Of a stretch of 64,000 nt of DNA, positions 50,374 to 61,891 are shown piece after piece; within the stretch, counting starts at the first letter, position 1; each line of letters starts with the position of its first letter. Source of the stretch: Trichinella spiralis (Eukaryota; Nematoda; Enoplea; Trichinellida; Trichinellidae); assembly GCA_000181795.3 (NCBI GenBank), contig CM012953.1:6272874-6336873 (forward strand). Direction: 5' to 3'. The position numbers were made by a program, and so were the translations under genes. The notes beneath the pieces are model-generated. The model was not told where the DNA came from and made no database searches. It saw only the letters and a list, made by a program, of their open reading frames with translations.

Positions 50374-51873
50374 ATGGGTAAAAATGGAGTGGTCACAAGT
50401 CCGTGGACAAGTGGAGGAGATGGTGTGATTTTTATAATTCTTGATCATAATTAATAATTTTAATGAAATGCATATTTTCCAGGTTCACGTTACAGCGAAC
50501 TGGGCACCATTGGGAGTGGTGCATATGGTATGGTGATAAAGGTGAAAAATGTGGATACTGGCGAGATGGTTGCGGTGAAGAAAATTGTGGTTCCCATTAC
50601 TTCGGACGGCGTGCCGCAGAGTGTTATACGTGAAGTTGGTCTCCTGAAACGAATCGGCGAATTTCCACCCCATAAAAACATTGTCCAGTATGCTTTAATG
50701 TATTTTATTATTATCATTTTGTTTCTTTTTTGTTTGTTTATTGCTGCAACGTCATCAAAATTATTGCAGCTATTTGTTGTTACATTTATTTTTAGCTGTT
50801 TATCTTCCGAAATTGATAGCACACAGATGTTTGATGTTTTTCAGAATGCTGCAGGTGATGCACGGCCTATTATCGCCCAGCGAATTGTTCATCAATGTTG
50901 CATTTGAATATTGTCTTTGTGATTTGAACACATTTTTACACAGGTAAAATAATATAATTTATTTTTCACATTTATTATGAAAAGAACAATTTTCAGAAAA
51001 GTTTTTTTCTATCAATTCAATAATAATAAATTTTGCCATTTCAGCGAAAAGGGAAAAAATCTGAACATGGATGATATTCGTACATATTGTTTGGATATTC
51101 TGAAGGGCATCCAATTTTTGCAACAAATGTCCATTATTCATCGAGACATTAAACCGCAAAATATTTTACTCGGCAAAGATGGTCATTTGAAACTGACCGA
51201 TTTCGGTCTCGCTCGAATCTACGCTCATGCAAATCTATCTCCACTGGTAATGAAAGAATTTTCCTTTTTTTTTCAACACCTTTTGATGATATAACAATTG
51301 GCAACAATTATCACAGGTGGTCACTTTGTGGTACCGCGCCCCCGAGATTTTGCTGGTCACTACTTACACCACTGCTGCGGACATTTGGAGCTTTGCTTGC
51401 ATTTTGGCCGAGATGCTGAAGAAGACTCCATTGTTTCCTGGCGACAGTGAAATTGACCAGTTGAAGAAGATATTCAAGTATTTGATTTGATTTGTTCTTT
51501 TATTTGATATATTGTAAAAATTGACAATTAAATTATTAGTTTAATTTTAATATATGATGATAATAATATAATTGAATGTAGAGTTATTGGACTACCTGCA
51601 TTTTCGGAATGGCCCGCAGACGCGATCTTGCCTAGAAACAACTTCATCCGATTGGGCAATACTCCGTTGAGCACTTTGTTCAGAGATTTTGAACCAGACG
51701 TGATTGATCTGCTTAAAGTAAGCGAATCAAAATTTACACCATTTTTTGTGCATATTATTTTATTTATGATAATTTAATTTCCCTCTCTATTGCAGTCTGT
51801 ATTGACTTTCAATCCGGACGATCGTCTGAATGTACGACAACTGCTTCAACACAGATTTTTTATTTCAAATTAA
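50374..51873 (+). CDS. cdk-4: Cyclin-dependent kinase 4/6
   Basis: CDK4/6 binds cyclin D and drives G1 progression. Seven exons (50374..50422, 50483..50687, 50845..50943, 51045..51246, 51317..51477, 51582..51717, 51796..51873) join in phase to 309 residues, normal for the family. Motifs: Gly loop GSGAYG (27-32), AVKK with K49, the cyclin-binding helix GVPQSVIRE in place of the CDK4 PISTVRE, HRD (150-152), DFG (170-172), and RAPE (192-195). The activation loop reads [17 protein letters not shown], so the CAK-phosphorylated Thr of CDK4 (ALTP) is replaced by Ser183 followed by Pro. The linker between K49 and the C-helix is extended (IVVPITSDG), as in CDK4/6 rather than CDK1/2. Confidence 0.93.
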
Positions 51874-53417
51874 AATGTTATTTAAACAGCGGAATGAAAT
51901 TGTAAAATAGCCAAAAAAAGAAAAGAAAAACAACATACCAGTATTCATCATTTATTATTTAATTTGTATTTTAATTGTATTCTTTACATGCTTTGCTTTC
52001 ATTTTGATATCTTTAAATACACCATATAATATATAAGAACAAAAAAAAGTTTTTTTTATTTTTCATTTTTGCGTACAAATTATGATCTGCTATTCAGTCG
52101 TTTTAAAATCCATTGCGAAATATCATTTTTTCAACATTCACCTCAACCCGACTACTTTGCTCATTAATAATACTATTTAATCTGCTTTTTTTCTCTTTTT
52201 CATTTTTCATTTCATATACTTGTTGCTGTTGCTAGTTTTTTAATTGAATACTGTAACATGTGATCACTTAAACGAATATTGTTCTTCATCATGTTCACAG
52301 GTAACTTTTTTTGCAGAATTCAATTTCACCTCACTCATATATCTCTATATCCATATCTATATATGCATTCTTTATCCGTGTGAATTCTTTTTTTAGTTTC
52401 TTTTTTATTTTTAAATAAATTCATAATAAAGATGAAGCTTGATCTTATTTGATTGACAAAATAATTTTTATTTGTAAAAGCATCGACAAAAAAAAACAAG
52501 TGAAGAATCCAAATGCTTCCTGTCTCTTCTTGCTAATCAGATCAGACAGCTAATGATTGAACATTTTTGCTTTTGGTTCTGAATTGAAAATTTACACCTT
52601 TATTTCAATTAAAATTTTCCACCACATCTTGTAAACTAGCTTCAAGCTATTATTACTTGCCCCACCCCAACTTGATGTAGGAGAAGGAGATACTGTTGTT
52701 GGTATGTTCATTTCTTTTGTACCCTTCAACGAGTGATGTTCGCATATGCGAGGTAGCAGTCAGTGTATTATTCGACAAAACCAATTTTTATGCACAGTCA
52801 AATGAAAAAATAATGAAAACTGTCCGATTCCAGAGTAGAGAAAAATATAAAAATTATGGAAAAATAATTTCTCCCAGTGTATATTAATAACAGTTGGCTG
52901 AGTCGGAAAAGTACGCATCTGCTGACTGACATTAGCCGTCGCTGAACACCTGTTGCCTCTTCTCAATAGCACATTTACAATGGCTTCTTTGTCTTGCAAT
53001 TGCTTTCAGCATGGCAGCTGCTCTAGGCACACCGACCTCAAGATTAATCTGTCTGTCACTTTGTTGTGAACTAATTTTTACTATAATAAAGCAGCAGATT
53101 TCAGATTAATAGCAGCAGTTGTGTGTGTGATTTTGCTCGATGCAAATTGTTCTTCAAAATTTCTTGCACAACCTGAATATATCCAGCAAATCTATAAAAT
53201 TTTCTGCTCGCTGTGTTTATTACGTTTCGGTTAATTAACAACAAAATTTATGTATATATATTTCTTTTTCTTTTGAGATAATGCGTAAATTCTTTTGACA
53301 ACATTTTCCTGTTGACTTCAACTTGAATTTGAAAAAGTTGCAAAATTGCAATCAAAAGAAAAGCTTGAAAAAATATGTATATATATATTAATGAATAACA
53401 GGATAACATTTTATATA
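51874..53417. other. Intergenic region downstream of CDK4/6
   Basis: Contains the CDK 3' flank and long T-rich stretches. A GC-richer segment at about 52890-53060 could be old coding or transposon sequence, but I could not match it to a family. No supported gene. Confidence 0.45.
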
Positions 53418-54100
53418 CAGTGGAACCTTGATAATCTGGGCACTCAATTGGCCAAATTAGACAAGTGCCCATTTTATGAAGGTTGCTAGTGTATGATGCC
53501 ACTGATTGTTATATCACTTCCACTTTATGAATTTACTTTTACATTACATGATACGGTTTCAAAAACAGTAAAAGCTGATACTCGTTATTCGGCGCACCTG
53601 CTGGCGTTATAATTTATCAAGCAGATGTTTATTTGATGCAATGTGAACAAAGGAAAAATTACGGCACGTTCCCTACAGTACTTCAGGATAATAAGTTCGA
53701 CACTAGTACATGTGCATACTGGAAAGAGCAGAATGAACTGCTTCGTCACTTCCCACGCGCCAAAGGAGTAGGCTAAGTCAGTTTGTCAATAAAAGGCATT
53801 AGCATAAATGGCTAAGAATAATTTCTCCAGTAGTCGTCATTTGGCTACACGCAGTGACAACAGTTGAACAATACAATGTGACGGTTAAAGCCCTAATGAG
53901 CCTTGGTAATCATTGCAAACAAAGAAATATTCAACTTTTATTGGAAAAAGAAAGGGCGATTTTCATAAATATTAAACATTAGTGTTGTTTAACACACGCT
54001 CACATTAAACGGGGGTCAAGACAACCACTTGTCTCAAGCAAAAATACCGTTTTGACAGGTTCCCAGATTATCAAGTTACGCACTTTAACAGGTTTCACTG
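53418..54100. mobile_element. pogo/Tigger-type non-autonomous transposon (683 bp)
   Basis: Starts with CAGTGGAACCT and ends with its inverted counterpart AGGTTTCACTG, flanked by TA dinucleotides (53416-53417 and 54101-54102) as expected for Tc1/mariner/pogo insertion. A second inverted pair, TTGATAATCTGGG at 53428-53440 and CCCAGATTATCAA at 54062-54074, sits 18 bp further in on the right arm. The interior has no transposase ORF, so it would depend on enzyme supplied elsewhere. Confidence 0.8.
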
Positions 54101-54102
54101 TA

Positions 54103-54650
54103 TATGAAAACAAAATTAATTTCACATTCAAGCATTGTTTTGCATGAAAAACTGCTTGTTCATTATACGGATAATAATCCGCTCTAGCTGTTCTTCGACA
54201 CCCGTTGTATAATTATTTTCTCGTATTACACAGACGACAAGAATAATTTAACAACCGATAAAATGACAGACGCTTTATTACCAATCACGAAGCACCGTCA
54301 CAAGAAGAGCTAAGATTCAAGACATTTTTTGTAACCGAGGGTATAAACCCGTTAGCAGTTTCACGACAGCTGCTGGATGATATATGCATATGCAGGTACC
54401 TTTCACAAATATCAGCAACAATTCTGGGAAATATCAAACAGATTTATCTAAAATTCTAAATCTGTGAAAATTTATCATTTTTACTTATTACATGAAAAGA
54501 AAAATAAGGTTTTCAATAATAATCTACAAAGGAAGGAAAACTTTAAAACATTTATTACATCAGATTTCAAATTGGAAGGTTAAAATTTTTAAAGTGTAGT
54601 TTAAAATGTTTCCTACTTTAAAAAGCAAACTGCTGTAGTAGAATTGAGAT
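54103..54650. other. Spacer between pogo-type element and MSP copy B
   Basis: AT-rich and unannotatable. It contains the 5' flank of MSP-B, including gagataattt just before the duplicated block. Confidence 0.45.
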
Positions 54651-55123
54651 AATTTGATTAATTCAGTTGTGGTTTCGTGTTTCCCGAGATCAGTGGTTGT
54701 TTCCATACTCCTCTGAATTCCGTTGAAAACATGCCGAAGCCTATTCCAAGCGAATTGAAGACTTCACCTGCTGAAAGGATCGTTTTCAATGCACCATTTG
54801 AAGAGAAGAAAAATTATCCATTCAGCATAATTAATAATGGAAAAGAAAAAATTGCCTACATGATCAAATTGTCCAATGAAATGCGTACAATGTGCGAGCC
54901 ATCTCATGGAGTTTTAGATCCTGGTGAAAATATGTGGATTCGTGTTCATCTGGAAGAATTTAAACCGACAGTAGAAAATACTCAACCCAACACACTGACC
55001 ATCGAGTATTGTTTCCCACCAGAAGGCTCGGATAAAAATTTCAATCCAAGTTGGTTCCGGCTTAACGTCATCATTCGACGCAAGCACGTTGCACTTGAGT
55101 TCAACGCGTGATGCTCACTTTTT
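54651..55123 (+). repeat. Duplicated block, copy B (partner 25848-26320)
   Basis: Same 473 bp unit as copy A at a constant offset of 28,803 bp, with three substitutions up to the stop codon and abrupt divergence on both sides. Confidence 0.92.
54731..55111 (+). CDS. msp: Major sperm protein, copy B
   Basis: Intronless 126-residue MSP domain identical to copy A except for one conservative change near the C-terminus (EFNA instead of EYNA). The ATG at 54731 was chosen for the standard N-terminus. The leader, including taattcag, is shared with copy A, but DNA beyond about 80 bp upstream and 15 bp downstream is different, so each copy presumably has its own distal regulation. Both frames are intact. 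It lies between a pogo-type element and a piggyBac element. Confidence 0.95.
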   Translation: MPKPIPSELKTSPAERIVFNAPFEEKKNYPFSIINNGKEKIAYMIKLSNEMRTMCEPSHGVLDPGENMWIRVHLEEFKPTVENTQPNTLTIEYCFPPEGSDKNFNPSWFRLNVIIRRKHVALEFNA

Positions 55124-55905
55124 GTCACTTTTTTCATTTTACTATAATAATTGATACCACATTATTATATTTTAATTTGTTTAAAAGTTATTATTATTAA
55201 AACATAATTTATTGTTATTATCAATGATTTCAGCTAATACAATAAGTAAAATTATATTATTATATTGCATGTTATGATTGCATACAAACAATGTCAACCA
55301 AATTGTAAAGTTCAGAATTGGCAGACTGCATAAGGTGTTTCTCAGCAAGGGAAATTTGGTCAGTTACTATCGAAAAATATTCAAGAAATAATCAACGATA
55401 GTCTTTATAGATTTGTAGTACAAGCCAAAAGGGTGATGAAATTCAATTTTATAATATACACACTCGACGCATGCATTCTCGATCTTGAACATCAAATGAC
55501 GAAGCAGCAGTTATGATAGCATGACGCGCACAAATAAAGCTGCAAAAATGTGGTGACAACTGGACATCGGTGACTGATGCAGCAGCAATTCCAAGTAATG
55601 AAACGGTATACTGACAATGAATCATCAGCAAGAAGAAATTTTTTCCACTCACATTACATAAATAAATAAATAAATATATATATAGCAACTAATAAATTTC
55701 ATGATGTCATTATTATTTTAAGAGATGTTGTTCTTGTACAAAATTCGACGGTAATTTAATTCAAAAATTAGTTTACACTTCATTTAATGCAGTCACATTT
55801 TACACAAAAACAGCATTGTTTTATTCAAACTTAATTATCAACTGCTACTTTTTATGATATACTTTACAATTTAATTTGGAATTTATAAGACTGCTTTCAC
55901 GCAGC
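55124..55905. other. Spacer between MSP-B and piggyBac element
   Basis: AT-rich with an (AAAT)n/(TA)n stretch at about 55658-55684. No gene recognised. Confidence 0.5.
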
Positions 55906-56089
55906 TTAACCCTCATCCGAGCGGCAAATTTTACATCTTAAGGTCTTACACCTTTCGCTACGTTTAATCTTTTTACAACTGATTAAAACTGATTATTTTT
56001 TCAAGAACGAATGATAATTTCACAAACAGATGATTTACTTTATTCAATGCATTTCAGTCATTTTATGGCTGCTACATATATATTTTTTT

Positions 56090-57700
56090 ACATGAATGCC
56101 AGCGGTTTCACGTTGATCTTCGACATCCTGGCTCTTGGCATTTCGATAGATTTTCTCGTCTCATATCTAATGTTTCTGACCTTCCTGGTTTTGGGAGCAG
56201 TCCGTAGCGGATGAAGGCATCTTTTGTTTGTCCATAGATTTTTTCATTTTGATACCTCGTTTCGATGTTTTGAGCCGAAAGCTCTTTCATAAAATGTTTC
56301 TTTGTCTTCTTATAACTTTGCTGTTGGCTCATCAGTAAGTATGCGTTGTTAATACAAACGTCAACAATGAGGTACAGCATCAGCATGGTGCATTTGTTGG
56401 TCTTTCGTTTGCAGGAAAAATCTTCTATTCTTGAATCCCTGCTGTCCACGCCTCCTTTGCCAAGATTATAATCATTTATGATGTTTGGTCTTCTGTCATC
56501 TCGCTGGTTGTCTATTTTCAGCTTTGTGTGGCACGAAGTCATCAAAAGAACATTCTTATTCTTCCTTGGCACATAACTGATCATCATGATTACTTTTTTG
56601 TTGTGCTCATAAACGGCCAGAGTTGAGTAAACATCGCGTCCTCTTGTATTCCGCAAACATAATGGTACATCGCGGCGATTTGCAGAGATTGTACCTACAG
56701 CTGTTAAACCAAGATCAAGTAAATGTTGTAAAATGGAGTAAGAAGTAAAATAACGGTCCATAAAAACGTTTCTGTTAGATTGTACAAATGGCTGTGCTAA
56801 TTGCGCAACATTGGTGCTTGCTAGCCACTTATGCCAGTATACAGAAAATCTTTTAGAGCATAACCATTATCTGCCTCACATATCCAGTAGATCTTTACAC
56901 CGTACTTTGCTGCCTTGCTTGGAATGAATGTTCGCCCTGGAAGGGTATTTAGCCGCGGAAGCCATATAGTTGCTCATCAATGATTAATCTTTCTGATGGT
57001 ACATAATGTTTCATTAGATTACTTTAAAACCTGCCCCAGATGTCTCTCACGGCTGCCATTTCGTCCGTCACTTTGCGATCTTCTCAAGTTGCCTTGTTGT
57101 AAGACGTAGCATGGAGTAAATGAGTCTGAAACGATGGTACGACACGGCGCAGCGGTAAAACGGTTTGATGTTATTTAGTAGATATAGATCTTCTACTGCA
57201 GGCAAGTTATCTTTGTCAGCACCTGCCCGTATGATGGTTCCCAGTGCAGCATAGACTTCAGAAAAAAATGTGAATTCTCGTTTCTTCAAAATGTGCATAT
57301 GCCTGTAGTGTGGCGATGTATTTGTGCAACCATATTTTCATCAATGAATAGAGAAAATGCATCTTTCTCTGTCGCCAGTTCCTGACGAAGGCCGTATCTA
57401 AATCGAATGATGGCCCGACCTCGGCTCCAGACAGCAAAAGGTCGATGCTACCAGATTATTCCATTTGGTGACGTGTACTCATTCTCCAATTCACTATAAA
57501 TCGCTGCTTCTTCACTGTTACTATCAGCATCATCGCTTTCATCATAAATATAAAGGAAAACATCACCGTCACTTTCAACTTCAAGAAGCTCATCACTGCC
57601 ATGCATTGCTTTAAAATCACTTACCAATGTAACGTCACTCTCTTTATCAGAATCAATTTCAGTGCTCTCAGTGTCAACATCTCTGTATGCACCAACAAGC
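56090..57700 (-). pseudogene. piggyBac transposase, inactivated
   Basis: Read on the minus strand from about 57700: an acidic N-terminus (ESDGDVFLYIYDESDDADSN), then TEKDAFSLFIDENMV, and an ORF at 57298-57068 with FYRCAVSYHRFRLIYSMLRL. IDEQLYGFRG carries the first catalytic Asp (56976-56978). The last and longest ORF (56761-56108) begins MDRYFTSYSIL with the second Asp (56758-56756) and contains GKGGVDSRDSR with the third (56446-56444), then YRTKxxx-like core and KCQEPGCRRST. All three catalytic Asp codons persist, but several stops and frameshifts split the gene (for example TAG after NGIIW near 57448 and TAA after FRG near 56955). Confidence 0.85.
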
Positions 57701-58307
57701 TGCTGAACTTCATGCAGCGTAAAAATTCAATGGGATAAACGAGACATTCAAACACGTATAAAGAAATAAGAAACAGACGAAGGTAAACGGTAAAATGGCG
57801 TTGTTGTGCAGAAATGCCATACTCATGGCCCCTAAAATGAAGCAGAAATCAAAGGTAATAACATCGATGAACAACTGCTTCAGCAGCCATGGTAAGCACG
57901 TATGGTCAAATGCAAAAGTAGCCATCACAAGTTCGCCACACTGGATTATCTTTAGCAATTAATGCTGCATAATGGATATCGCTGACCCAGTTCTCTTCGC
58001 TGTCATAAACAACTGACTGCTTTTGTCACATATTGAACTAATAACAGTGACTCTTAGACAAACGTCAAGAAGATCTAAGAGTACTGAGAGACACCAATGA
58101 AGCATACTGCATTTATCTTTGGGTTGGCACACTGTTTGACTAATCCAGTCTATATTATGCAAAGAAACTTTATCCCAGATTCCATAAAGCACACGAACAT
58201 GGACCACATTCAAAAATAATCAATATGGTAACCTCAAAGCATTTTAGATACTACAAACATGTAGATTATTTCAGTATAATCATCAAAAAAGAGAAAGTGT
58301 TATGTGC

Positions 58308-58342
58308 CTACATATGCAGACAGGTGCCTGGAATATGAGCAG
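58308..58342. repeat. Internal copy of the piggyBac right-end sequence
   Basis: TGCCTACATATGCAGACAGG at 58308 onward closely matches TGCCTACATGTGTAGACAGG at 59221-59240 beside the right end, and similarity continues into a degenerate CGGATGAGGG. It is a second, older end or a subterminal repeat about 0.9 kb inside the element. Confidence 0.75.
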
Positions 58343-58530
58343 TAAACATGAAACACCAGCTTAAAAACTTTAGTAGCTTAAAAGCTTAAACGTAAATTAG
58401 CTGTTGAGATAGAGCATTGTAGCGGTTCGATTCAAACATTACATACTGCTATAATGCATCGGTTACATGATTTTACTTCAGTATCGTACTACTGTTACAG
58501 TATATTGGAACGCAGGATAAATGCAATATA

Positions 58531-59158
58531 CAGTGAAACTCGGTTGTAACGATGGGCATTGGGGACAGAGATTTTGATCGTTATAACCGAGTTTGCACAC
58601 ATATAGTTAGTTTATTGTTACATATATGGTTAAGTTTATTCAAGAACTTCATTTATGCTGAAAAAATTTTTCAACGTTGTCAATTTCAATTTCATTCTGT
58701 GATCTTTGACGAATTGTCTGACAACAGAGATGGCTTTATAAATTCCTTCATCAGCACTTTCCGTAGCTCTGTGTCCTCTTGTTTGGCGCAATGGATGTCA
58801 TTTACTATGTCATCCATCGTTGGTACATCAGACGTAATAGCAGCGGCGTCTATATCTACATAGTCGTTACGTTCAGAAATTTCATCAAATTGACAATGAC
58901 AGTGAGTTTCTCTTTGCGAGACTAATGTATTAAAAGCACAACGCGCAACAGCTCTACGCCGTCAGTTATGTGACGTTATTTACTACTACTGCAGATTACG
59001 AACGCTCACAATTGTTACTTATTTCTATCGTTATTCGTTATATGCGAGTTTTAAGATCGCTATAAAATGTGTTTTACATGTATACAACATAGCCGAACCA
59101 ACCAAAGATGTAATTTCTATCGCAATAGCCGAGACATCGTTATAACAGAGTTCTTATG
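58531..59158 (-). mobile_element. Nested pogo/Tigger-type element with transposase C-terminal remnant
   Basis: The left end CAGTGAAACTCGGTTGTAACG follows a TA. The right end, reversed, reads CATAAGAACTCTGTTATAACG, about 18 of 24 positions matching. The left arm also forms its own hairpin (58537-58592). On the minus strand, 58900-58690 reads as a Tigger/pogo transposase tail: DEISERNDYVDIDAAAITSD, then VPTMDDIVNDIHCAKQEDTE. The catalytic DDE region is absent. It sits inside the 55.9-59.3 kb piggyBac element, so it inserted afterwards. Confidence 0.72.
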
Positions 59159-59590
59159 ATTTTGGAATGAATAAGGCTAATTATTTTCATCTAAATTACA
59201 ACACTATTCCAAACATCATTTGCCTACATGTGTAGACAGGTGCCCGGATGAGGGTTAATATTTGCAATTGCACTGTTGTGTTAAAAACTAATCTTATCAT
59301 GTATTGTTTTTCATCTTAAAATACAATTAACAAGTACTGTTATAAACGACAGAAATGTCAAAATTTCATACTATAAAATCAACTTTTTTGCAAATCAAGT
59401 CTCCTTTTTTTCAAAATACGAATTCCACAAACATCATATTGTTATGTGGCCAGTTGTTGCTCTACATTTAATGTACTTTCTGATACTGCCTCATGAAATA
59501 GGCAAAAAGAAGTACCTATTAATGTTTGAAATGCAATACAAAGGTTATGTATTTTCAATTTTTACTTATAAGAAACGTATATCATGTCTC

Positions 59591-60025
59591 TCATCCCTGT
59601 TTCTTTTCCGTAGGATTGCGTTTAGTTTCTGAGAGCTTCCTTTCCAGTTTCCTCTTCAGTAGTCCCTTTCTTGCATAAAATAAATTTTTCAAAAACTTTG
59701 GATCAACCTAAAAATACTTGCATGTTGCGTCATTCAGATAAACCTTCACGTTTCAAAAAAAGATACAATAAAACTTCACATATGAGAAAAATATGTATAC
59801 CCCTTTCATTCCAGGACATCGCTTACGTCTGGGTCTTTTGATTCCGTTGCGATGATCTTTGCGGTCTAAACATGCATCCAAAAAATATTAATATTTTTTT
59901 TGATATAAAATGCTTTTTGTTATAAAATAAACCATTATAAAACATATATTTGTCATTAATAAAATGAAATTTGATTTAATATACGCACTCTGATTGTGAT
60001 TTGTATGATTCTTGCTCTTTGCCAT
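59591..60025 (-). CDS. rpl-29: 60S ribosomal protein L29 (eL29)
   Basis: Three tiny exons (60025..59989, 59865..59801, 59707..59591) join in phase to 72 basic residues. The start MAKSKNHTNHNQN is the signature eL29 N-terminus, followed by KDHRNGIKRP, then GVDPKFLKN, and a Lys/Arg-rich tail. Length fits invertebrate eL29 (about 60-75 residues). No exon is long enough to appear as a conventional ORF. The stop is 333 bp from the right TTAA of the piggyBac element. Donors are gtgcgt and gtatac; acceptors are tttag. Confidence 0.93.
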
Positions 60026-61891
60026 TGTTGAGTTTAATGAATCTAAAATATTAACATATTAATGTGATATGTATGCGCATCAGTTTTTAAATCAATCTAA
60101 ATAGTTTGGCATAACAAACTTTTGACAAGTATACAAGAAAGTGACTTCAGTTAACAATACAGTGACGTATTACAGTATATTATGATAATTAAGTAATTAT
60201 ATTATTAAATACAGTATGCTGTAGTCAAATTCCTGTTCATTTTGAATCTAAAAGAATTCGCAAATTCTATTATGAAAATACTTTTATCATTAAATAACAT
60301 CGTGAATATACTGAATAATGTCCAGGAACCAATATCGTAACTCTGTGACTTTACACGTCAGAATAATTTTTACAATATGATTTTAAAGGTTATTCATTTT
60401 TCAGAGTATTGTCTTTAATGGCATAAAGCGGTGACGATATCTTAATTTTTTAACACTTTTGCACAATTGGTTTTTATTTGATGATTGTTGTTGTTCTGAT
60501 TTGTTTTAGTAGCACTCTTTACTATTCTACATCGGCAAAATGCACCGACGATCTGATAGAAATAAAAGTGGAGTAAAAAGTTCTAACAGGTTCGTTGGAA
60601 AATCATGAACAACAGATTTTATACGTCTTATTATTATATATTGTTCTTTGGAAGGTCGATCAGTATCAAATTCCTCAGTCGTTTATCAGTTGATTATCTG
60701 AAAAACGTCTGAAGTCATGCACTGCTTGAGCATAAAACGCATCTGCGCGTCTGAAATTATTTATTATAGTAAAAATTGCATCTTTATAACACTGGCAGAA
60801 ATTCATGTTTCTTTATATGTTGAACAATGAAACGTCAGTTGTTAAATTCTGTATAAACGTTGATTCAAAGAAAAGATTACCCTGTTAAGATGGATAAATA
60901 ATGTTTAATTTTAAAGTGTTTATATTATTTTTTAATACTGCTTAAGAAATGAATAATAATAGTGAATTGTAATTACAGTTAGCTTTTAGATAAGGTGATT
61001 TTTTACTAGTTTACAAAATCAATACTGTTACTTGATAATTTTATATTAGGTAAGATGAACAAATTACTTATTTTTCAGATGCAATAAAATATCATCAGAT
61101 GTAATAAAATTAAATAAAAATAACTTAAATATAAAGATATTATAAATAACGGTCTAAAATTAGAAAAGGAATTCATCACTTTTAGCATTATGATAGTTAA
61201 ACAAAAAATCAATTCTTAAATCAGCTCAATTATTGCACTCAATCAATCAGCTTCATCTGTTTAAGTACTGTTGTGTCAAAGAATAAATTTATTTATCTAA
61301 CAAAAGCTTAAACAGCCTTTTGAATTTATTTTCTTATTTACTAATAAAAAATCCTCTTTTTTTCGACTTACCACATTAAAATAACTTACTTTTATTTATT
61401 TAATTGGAATAATTTTGTAATTGCAACTATAATAATAGTACCTGTGATGTAAATACAAATAAATAAATTGCATAAATTGCTAAAGCGTAATTTTTTTATT
61501 ACAGTGTCGGAAAACTGAAAATTTATGGACGATATTGAAAATGCTTTTTCATTAAATAAGAAAGAAAATTTTTGGCAATTATTTCAGATTACTGACTGAA
61601 TTGGTAATTTCAGTAAAGTTGTTACAACTTAAAAAACATTTTTATGATATTTGTCATCAGTTCATAATTACTTTGGATTCGCCACATTGCTATCCATTTA
61701 TGTAATTTTTCAATAAATTGCATCAATTCTACTAAATTGGATTATTTGACTTAATTTGATAGTCCAAATCAACGAATGTAATACAATGACGAACAAATTT
61801 TAAACGATCGTTCATCAATCACAAGCTGGTTGATTGCAAACGGATCGTCATTGGAATACAGCTTATGCAGAGAAGATGTTTTGATCAAACG
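60026..61891. other. Divergent intergenic region, rpl-29 / glutamate receptor
   Basis: About 1.9 kb of strongly AT-rich sequence, presumably with the rpl-29 and receptor promoters. No ORF, tRNA or transposon signature was recognised. Confidence 0.5.

Larger units (their letters stand above)
55906..59258 (-). mobile_element. piggyBac transposon with terminal inverted repeats and TTAA flanks
   Basis: Left flank TTAA (55906-55909) followed by CCCTCATCCGAGC. The right end has CGGATGAGGG (59245-59254) followed by TTAA (59255-59258). Reversed, the right end is CCCTCATCCGGGC, so 12 of 13 terminal bases match, and they start with CCC as piggyBac ends do. The element is about 3.35 kb and carries a broken transposase on the minus strand and a nested pogo-type element (58531-59158). 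Clear ends and TTAA duplication suggest younger age than the 21-25 kb relic. Confidence 0.9.

Noticed and set aside
58425-58445. tRNA B-box-like GGTTCGATTC
   Set aside because: No A box at the right distance and no cloverleaf stems.
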